DNA of 36,023 nt, from the NCBI RefSeq assembly GCF_903933125.1, contig NZ_CAIZIZ010000534.1, positions 1 through 36,023 of the forward strand. The letters are read 5' to 3'. The DNA comes from an uncultured Lamprocystis sp. (GTDB lineage: Bacteria; Pseudomonadota; Gammaproteobacteria; Chromatiales; Chromatiaceae). Each line of letters opens with the position of its first letter. The first letter of the stretch is position 1. Shown in pieces: positions 32,850 to 36,023 of this stretch. The notes under the pieces are model-generated. The model saw only the letters and a list, made by a program, of their open reading frames with translations. It was not told the origin of the DNA and made no database searches. The translations under genes were made by a program, and so were the position numbers.

Positions 32850-33908
32850 TCACTGCACCGCGACCACCAGCCCCGCCGCATTCACGGACTGAACTGCAAC
32901 GGCCTGCCCCAGGAACTGGGTCATGCCGGTGAGTTCCGCCAACTGGGCCGGGGCGCCGCGAAAGCGAACCAATAACTCACCAAGACCCGGCTGGAATTGC
33001 TTCAACTCGACCTTATCGACGCCGAAGACCCGTGCGAGGCGCTGCTTGAAGCGGATGAGTGCGGGCAGGTCCGCGACCCGTACCTGGACGGGGATCAGGC
33101 GCCCGGTGTTGACCTCGGCCTGCCAGGCGCGCGTCAGGCGCTCCAGGACGATCGGGAATAGCCGGTCTGCGGCCTTGGCATATCCGTCGGCGAGTGCCGC
33201 CGTCTCGTTGAGTCCGGCGCCGTTGGCGCTTTCCGCGGCACTCAGGATCGCTCGGTTGTCTGCGGGCTTGACGGCCTCGGCGGCGAGCGCCACGACGACG
33301 CCGTGCAGACCGACCCCGCCCAGAGCGTTGCTGCTCTGCACCTGACCGCGCAGCCGGAGCAAGACATCGGACGGCTCGGCGGAGTCGGCGAGCCGCAGGC
33401 CCTGCCTGGCGAACTCCTCCCGGAAGCGGAGGACCGATGCGGGCGGGTCGACCCCTTGATCCTGACCCTGGACGGCGACGACGGGATTGCCCACGGCGTC
33501 GAGCAGGATGCCCATGGCGGTCAGGTCATCCTTGAGCGGCCCGGTGGAGACCTGGGCTTCGATCCGGACCTCAAGCACACCGTCCTTGCTGGTCTCGTCG
33601 AGGACGCTGTAGGTCTTGATGTAGCCCGCGGTGCGGTGGTAGACGCCGCGCTCGATTGACTCGAAGTTGCGGGTGAAGCTCTCGGCGCTGAGGTAGGCGC
33701 CCAGGGTCTGGGTGAGGGCGGCGGCGAAGGCCTCCTGCAAGGCGCGCTGACGCGCGGCGGGCAGGTCCGCACCGTCGATCAGTGCCTCGCCCGCGCAGGT
33801 GACGACCTTGACCCCGGCCGTTGGCGCCTCTGTCTGGGCGATGACGGGGACGATGAATAGGGCACCGATCAGCAGGACGGCCAGGGTGAGTGCGCGGCGG
33901 GATGTCAT
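32850..33908 (-). CDS. Exported FlgT-N / LPP20-like protein
   Basis: This 352-residue protein has a signal sequence (about 1-24). A domain at about 30-125 (VTCAGEALIDGADLPAARQR then ALQEAFAAALTQTLGAYLSA and VLEVRIEAQV) has the form of the FlgT N-terminal/LPP20 family: a Val-x-Gly-x-Ala start, a long helix and beta strands. The middle (about 140-280) is alpha/beta with VLLRLRGQVQSS, as in CsgG-like folds. The C-terminal domain (about 285-352; IPVQVRVADLPALIRFKQRL, VELKQFQPGLGELLVRF) could be another FlgT-like domain. FlgT is a periplasmic ring protein of Vibrio flagella; here no flagellar gene is near. The start overlaps the upstream stop as ATGA and has GGAGG about 8 bases upstream. Function inferred. 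Confidence 0.72.
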   Translation of the reverse strand: MTSRRALTLAVLLIGALFIVPVIAQTEAPTAGVKVVTCAGEALIDGADLPAARQRALQEAFAAALTQTLGAYLSAESFTRNFESIERGVYHRTAGYIKTYSVLDETSKDGVLEVRIEAQVSTGPLKDDLTAMGILLDAVGNPVVAVQGQDQGVDPPASVLRFREEFARQGLRLADSAEPSDVLLRLRGQVQSSNALGGVGLHGVVVALAAEAVKPADNRAILSAAESANGAGLNETAALADGYAKAADRLFPIVLERLTRAWQAEVNTGRLIPVQVRVADLPALIRFKQRLARVFGVDKVELKQFQPGLGELLVRFRGAPAQLAELTGMTQFLGQAVAVQSVNAAGLVVAVQ

Positions 33909-35593
33909 GGGGCGTCCTCCAGGATCAGGCTGGCGAGGTGGTCCGCGTCGGTGCTGAGATCGGCGGCGCGTTGCGCATAGAGCCGGGCACGCTCCGCGTC
34001 GCCCAGTTGCTGGTAGGCTTGGGCGAGGTCGGCCAAGACGGCGTGGTAGTGCGGGCCGAGGGTGGCAGCCAGCTCAAGCAGCGGGAGCGCCTGCTGCGCA
34101 TGCCCCGCCGCGAGCCGCTGGTGGCCGAGCAGATAGGCGGCCTCGCCCGTAATCGGCCCGGCGACGGCTCCGGTTTGGGTGAGTGGTTCGAGCAGGGCCG
34201 CCGCCTCCTGAGCGCGACCGAGCCCAATGAGTGCCCGGGCCAGGGCAAGCCGGGCCTGGGGGTTGTCCGGCTTGGCCCTCAGGAGGTCGGCCAGCGCCGC
34301 GCGGGCAGGCTCGTACTCACCCATGGTCAGGTGGACCTGGGCCAGGTTGAAGCGCGCGGCCTGGTACTCAGCGGCCGTGGGCGGAATGGCGGCATAGCCC
34401 TCGACGGCCTCTTGGTGGCGCCCGAGCCGAAACTGGGCGTTGGCACGCCGCAGTCGGGCGGCGGGCTGGTCCCGGACCTCAGGTGGCAAGGCTTCCCAGG
34501 CGGCGATGGCCGCGGCGAATTGACCTGACCCATAGCGGGCGCTGCCGATGTTGAGCGTCAGGTCGGGACGGTCCAGGCCCAGGCGTTGCGCTGCCTCCAA
34601 CTCGGACAACGCCGGCTCAAAGAGCCCGAGCGTCAGATATTCCTCACCGAGCAGGCTATGCTCCCAGGCGGTCTCGGCGATGCGCGGATGAAACTGGAGC
34701 GCTGACTTGCGGCCCTCGTCCAGCAGCCACAGGCGCCCTTCGGCCAGGGCGAGATGGGTCGGGGACTGGAACAGGGATTCGTAGACGCGCAGCCGGGTGG
34801 CGGTGCCCAGGTCTGCGGTCAGGAGGTAGAGGCGGCGACCCGCGGTGTCGGTCAGATAGAGGTCGCCGGTCGGGGCGATCACCACGTCACCGATGCGCGG
34901 GTACGGGCCGGGCGGGGTCCAGGTGGCGAGGGTTTTGCCGCTAGCCTGGCTGGTGAAGGTCTTGTGATCGGCGGCCACGCAATAGGCGACCCCGCGGTCC
35001 GCCGGCAGACAGAAGTCAGCCCCTGGATGGCTGGACAGGAGGGCGATGGCTGGAGCCAGCGGATCGGACTCGCTGCCAAACTGGACGAGCGCGCTGCCCT
35101 CGGTGTCCCAGACCGTCATGCGTCCGTCCCCGAGGCGGGCAAGCCGGGTGGGTTTGCGCAGGAGTCGCCGGCCGTCCTCGTAGGTCTGGGCCGGTTCGCC
35201 CGCGGGGCCGATCACGACCACGCGGCGGCGGTCGGTGTCCGTGACCCACAGACGCCCGGCGGCGTCGGTAGCGATCGCAGCCGGGTGGCGTGGGAGCTTG
35301 GAGCCAGGGTCAGCGGCGATCAGGGGTTGCCAGGCCATACCGTCCGCAGCTAGTCGGCGGATGCCGCCGCGCGACTCGTCGCTCAGGTACAGTTCACCCG
35401 CGGGAGTAGCGGCGATGGCGAGCCCGACACCCACATCGCCCAGGGGTACCTCTGCCTCCAGTTCCAGGAAGGGGCTGACCGACTCCCGAGCCGGCACGGG
35501 CGCGGCCAAAGCTGGCATAGCCCCCAGGGTGAGCGCCAGGCAGAGGCCCAGCGCGGGGCGTCGGACCGGTGGGTTTGAGGGGCGCGGGGTCAT
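33905..35593 (-). CDS. Exported NHL beta-propeller and TPR repeat protein
   Basis: This 562-residue protein has a signal sequence (about 13-30, ALGLCLALTLGAMPALAA). NHL/SMP30-like propeller repeats (about 50-290) include GLAIAATPAGELYLSDES, AAIATDAAGRLWVTDTDRRR and VVIAPTGDLYLTDTAGRRLY. TPR repeats occupy about 315-555 (EEYLTLGLFEPALSELEAAQ, ARFNLAQVHLTMGEYEPARA, VLADLAQAYQQLGDAERARL). Both halves are protein-interaction scaffolds, so it may organise an envelope complex. ATG 35593 was chosen because the frame upstream to 35938 only shadows the FlgP-like gene. It lies 31 bases after that gene and its stop overlaps the FlgT-like gene as ATGA. Confidence 0.85.
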   Translation of the reverse strand: MTPRPSNPPVRRPALGLCLALTLGAMPALAAPVPARESVSPFLELEAEVPLGDVGVGLAIAATPAGELYLSDESRGGIRRLAADGMAWQPLIAADPGSKLPRHPAAIATDAAGRLWVTDTDRRRVVVIGPAGEPAQTYEDGRRLLRKPTRLARLGDGRMTVWDTEGSALVQFGSESDPLAPAIALLSSHPGADFCLPADRGVAYCVAADHKTFTSQASGKTLATWTPPGPYPRIGDVVIAPTGDLYLTDTAGRRLYLLTADLGTATRLRVYESLFQSPTHLALAEGRLWLLDEGRKSALQFHPRIAETAWEHSLLGEEYLTLGLFEPALSELEAAQRLGLDRPDLTLNIGSARYGSGQFAAAIAAWEALPPEVRDQPAARLRRANAQFRLGRHQEAVEGYAAIPPTAAEYQAARFNLAQVHLTMGEYEPARAALADLLRAKPDNPQARLALARALIGLGRAQEAAALLEPLTQTGAVAGPITGEAAYLLGHQRLAAGHAQQALPLLELAATLGPHYHAVLADLAQAYQQLGDAERARLYAQRAADLSTDADHLASLILEDAP

Positions 35594-35624
35594 GGCGTCT
35601 GGCTCGCTCTTGCCGGGTCGTCGA

Positions 35625-36023
35625 TCAGTCCGTGACCACAATGACCTTGGCGTCGCGCAGCAGCCCGCCACTGGAGAGTGCGGCGATCTGGGCGGCGCCG
35701 GCGTCGTCGACCACCAGGTCGGTGCGTCCGGTACCGGCCGTCTCGGCGGCCTTGACGACCAGCGGATTGGCGCCGGCGCGCGGGTCCTTGCGGGCCTGGT
35801 CGAGCGACTTGCGGTAGGCGCAGAGGCCGGTGGTGACGGCGGTATTGGGGTCCGCGGTGGCCAGGTCATAGAGCACTTGCCCGGTCGGGCCCAGGACGCG
35901 GGGGAACATGGCGGCCTGGGCGCCGATTCCGGTGGCATCGACGATCAGGGCGGTATAGGCCGTCGGGGCGGCCGGCGGTTGGTCTTGGAGGGGGGCGGGC
36001 GCGGCGGCGGCCTTGGGTGCGGC
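35625..36023 (-). CDS. FlgP/LPP20-like protein, C-terminal part (5' end outside window)
   Basis: The frame is open to the window edge and gives the last 132 residues of a larger protein. It shows an Ala/Pro-rich linker and then a domain with YTALIVDATGIGAQAAMFPR, VLGPTGQVLYDL, RAGANPLVVKAAETAGTGRT and DAKVIVVTD. This resembles the domain seen in FlgP-like and LPP20-type outer-membrane proteins, where the pattern is roughly TGLIIDARG..PAMSPRI..G..VY and NPLVVKA.G.....D. The stop precedes the NHL-TPR start by 31 bases, so it is the upstream member of the same operon. The assignment comes from remembered family patterns, not from a search. Confidence 0.65.
   Translation of the reverse strand, partial: AAPKAAAAPAPLQDQPPAAPTAYTALIVDATGIGAQAAMFPRVLGPTGQVLYDLATADPNTAVTTGLCAYRKSLDQARKDPRAGANPLVVKAAETAGTGRTDLVVDDAGAAQIAALSSGGLLRDAKVIVVTD

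Noticed and set aside
35594-35938. 115-residue N-terminal extension of the NHL-TPR protein
   Set aside because: It overlaps the FlgP-like gene in another frame, and a good signal peptide starts at ATG 35593.
1-36023. CRISPR array, tRNA or rRNA genes, integrase or insertion sequence
   Set aside because: No regularly spaced repeats, cloverleaf-like segments, rRNA motifs or transposase/integrase proteins were seen.

Overview
The window is GC-rich bacterial DNA with tightly packed operons, predicted lipoproteins, F-type conjugation genes and TagRST-like genes. This fits a gammaproteobacterium, perhaps a purple sulfur bacterium (Chromatiaceae). The taxonomic guess is an inference from gene content only. 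I see no rRNA, tRNA, CRISPR array, integrase or transposase.

Region A (3-6870, + strand) is a Ser/Thr phospho-signalling operon. It starts with the 3' part of a large membrane protein whose first visible residues look like the end of a Hanks-type kinase domain, followed by a proline-rich linker, one membrane segment and a complete Prc/tail-specific-protease region in which both catalytic dyad positions are changed. Then come an Rpn-family PD-(D/E)XK nuclease, a secreted vWA protein with a C-terminal FHA domain, a membrane-anchored PP2C phosphatase and a YjbQ-family protein.

Region B (6967-17463, - strand) is an F-type (MPF-F) conjugative type IV secretion cluster. In transcription order it holds a DsbC-like isomerase, two adjacent lipoproteins that together look like a split TraV, TraA pilin, a small unknown protein, TraC, TrbI, an S26-type TraF, a TrbC-TraW fusion, TraU and TraN. 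Many junctions are ATGA or TAATG overlaps. TraL, TraE, TraK, TraB, TraH, TraG, relaxase and coupling protein are not in the window, so this is a partial or orphan cluster. An SH3-like gene remnant lies at its upstream edge.

Region C (18012-36023, - strand) is a long co-directional array of exported or envelope proteins. In transcription order: a FlgP/LPP20-like protein (cut by the window edge), an NHL-propeller/TPR protein, a FlgT-N/LPP20-like protein, an M23 lipoprotein, a TPR protein, a second M23 protein, a FlgO/CsgG-like protein, a PpkA-like vWA protein, a LolD-type ATPase, an FtsX-type permease, a formylglycine-enzyme-fold protein, a LysM lipoprotein and a coiled-coil lipoprotein. The ATPase, permease, FGE-fold protein and lipoprotein match the TagT-TagS-TagR-TagQ set that controls the PpkA/PppA/Fha threonine-phosphorylation pathway of type VI secretion.

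Read together, regions A and C look like one trans-envelope signalling system of TagQRST-PpkA-PppA-Fha type, with no type VI secretion structural gene in view. Here it is joined to two murein hydrolase-like proteins and to relatives of the FlgO/FlgP/FlgT outer-membrane ring proteins. This combination is the best candidate in the window for an undescribed system. The conjugation cluster separates its two halves.
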